From positions 10,552,945-10,616,944 of the forward strand of contig JARCOQ010000017.1 in the NCBI GenBank assembly GCA_029207755.1: a stretch of DNA of 64,000 nucleotides. Reading direction: 5' to 3'. Positions within the stretch are counted from its first letter, which is position 1. The number at the start of each line of letters is the position of its first letter. This DNA comes from Chamaea fasciata (Eukaryota; Chordata; Aves; Passeriformes; Sylviidae). The translations under genes and the position numbers were made by a program. A model generated the notes under the pieces. The model saw only the letters and a program-made list of their open reading frames with translations, did no database searches and was not told the origin of the DNA. Of this stretch, positions 62,801 through 64,000 are shown piece by piece.

Positions 62801-64000
62801 TTGAGCTCCTATTTATTCAAAATCTTACAAAATCAAACCCTGTCTATTATAAGCATTTTATAATAAATTGTTTGAGTAAGAATTCAGGGCTAAACATAGG
62901 CTTGTCAAAACCCATGCAATGTCAGAATACTACACAAGCAACTCAACAGGCATCACGTTTAGTTGCATAAAACTATTTTAAACTTATTTCCGAGCTTGCA
63001 GGTTGAGTTGCTTTTGTGATTTGGGAATCAGACTGCACATCCAATACAAAAGTCTGGTCCTGCTTTTCTATGACAATTTGCCAGTATACTGAGAGTAGAT
63101 TCATAACTCATTGGCAGATGATTCATCATGAAAATGTTAGAATAGCTTCAGTGTGCTGAGGAGTATGTTCAGGTTACTGGTGTTCAAAGCACCATTTGGG
63201 GGGTGGGAAGTTTAGATACTTCTAAATATCTAAACTTCCCACCACTTCTAAACTTTTAGGCAAACAACCAAATACATGATTCAGGCAGGGTTGGCAGGAC
63301 TATCTTTGCTGACCCAGAGCATAAGGAATTAATCAGCATCACGAGAAATATGCAAGTACAGATTTAATAGAAGGGAACCAGCCATTTGTTGAGTCTGCTG
63401 AGTTTATCACGTGTACAGACTCTGTCAATGGACACACAAGCATTTTCTGGTTTTCTTTTGTTTTTATGGTCTCCTTTCTCCTAATCAGAGAATTAAAATT
63501 AACAACCTCAAAACCAGCTTGAGTTGCCAAGAGTCTTTCCTGGCCTTACTGTAAGTCTGGGACAGAAAAGATTTAACGTGAAAAAATTCAGGTTGGGAAT
63601 GACCTTCTGCACTGATTGACTTTAGTGGAATGTAAATGATGGGCAGTAAATCAGGAGACGTGCACACCGCTCAGTGAATCATACCATTCCCTTCAATCCC
63701 ATCTAGGGGGAGAGACATAAATCCTCCCAGTTCAAGCTGGGCCATGAGCAGTCCTTTATATTTCCAATTAGAGATGTACTGTCCTTTGCCCAGCACTCAG
63801 TTGGGACACTGCACATTAATATGGTAATCAGCAGCCCGGCAGTGGCGCACGGGGACCTCACTGTCTCTGCCATGTCCATCCCCAGGCTTCCTCCCAGCTG
63901 GATGGAGCAGGGTTTGGTGTGACAGGCAAATCCCGAGAGGTGAGAGAGGACCCTGCGTTAGAACTGATTTTAATGCCTCTCTGACAGTCGGCAATGCGTT
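62801..64000. other. Non-coding stretch to the window end
   Basis: No gene is recognised. The only structure is the perfect hairpin annotated separately. The last 200 bases are somewhat richer in GC and CpG and have a 65-codon minus-strand frame, which may be chance or the edge of something beyond the window. Confidence 0.5.
63202..63243. repeat. Perfect 17-bp inverted repeat with 8-base loop
   Basis: The left arm ggtgggaagtttagata (63202-63218) and the right arm (63227-63243) are exact reverse complements around the loop cttctaaa. The pairing stops on both sides. There is no adjacent T run, element body or target duplication that I can see, so it is neither an obvious terminator nor an obvious transposon. 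Confidence 0.85.

Overview
This 64 kb window looks like vertebrate, most probably avian and perhaps passerine, nuclear DNA. The reasons are CR1-type LINE 3' ends, degenerate amniote SINE-like fragments, AT-rich sequence with isolated CpG-rich patches, many short microsatellites and homopolymers, and a Lys-primed endogenous-retrovirus LTR. I found no protein-coding exon that I can recognise. Nearly all open frames are short and have no recognisable domain; the longest are 217 and 216 codons. I read the window as intergenic sequence or part of a very large intron.

Layout. Positions 1-18230 are unremarkable non-coding DNA with a GC-rich minisatellite (about 10.85 kb), a TA/CA repeat (about 13.0 kb) and CR1 fragments (about 12.2 and 16.1 kb). 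Positions 18230-18740 form the only CpG-island-like patch outside the LTR element. From about 18.75 to 42.1 kb there are ancient repeat fragments (25.2, 27.9, 36.0 and 38.0 kb), poly-A, poly-G and T/G-rich tracts, and nothing recognisable as a gene. From 43.6 to 64 kb the sequence is again gene-free, with a MIR-like fragment (43.8-44.0 kb), a 22-base G run (44.5 kb), a young-looking CR1 3' end (62.65-62.80 kb) and a perfect 17-bp hairpin (63.2 kb).

The outstanding feature is at 42124-43561. Two copies of one 682-bp LTR lie in perfect mirror arrangement around a nearly complete copy of tRNA-Lys(CTT), including its post-transcriptional 3' CCA. The unit starts TGTTGG, ends CCAACA, and is bounded by a 5-bp target-site duplication (aaatg). 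It carries no gag, pol or env. The right half is what a tRNA-primed minus-strand cDNA would look like if the primer tRNA itself became DNA. The left half is an inverted second copy of the LTR joined to the tRNA 5' end. I infer an aberrant reverse-transcription product, probably made by fold-back priming or template switching at the tRNA acceptor stem, that was integrated through two U3 ends. The tRNA differs from the canonical vertebrate sequence, as I remember it, mainly by G-to-A changes.
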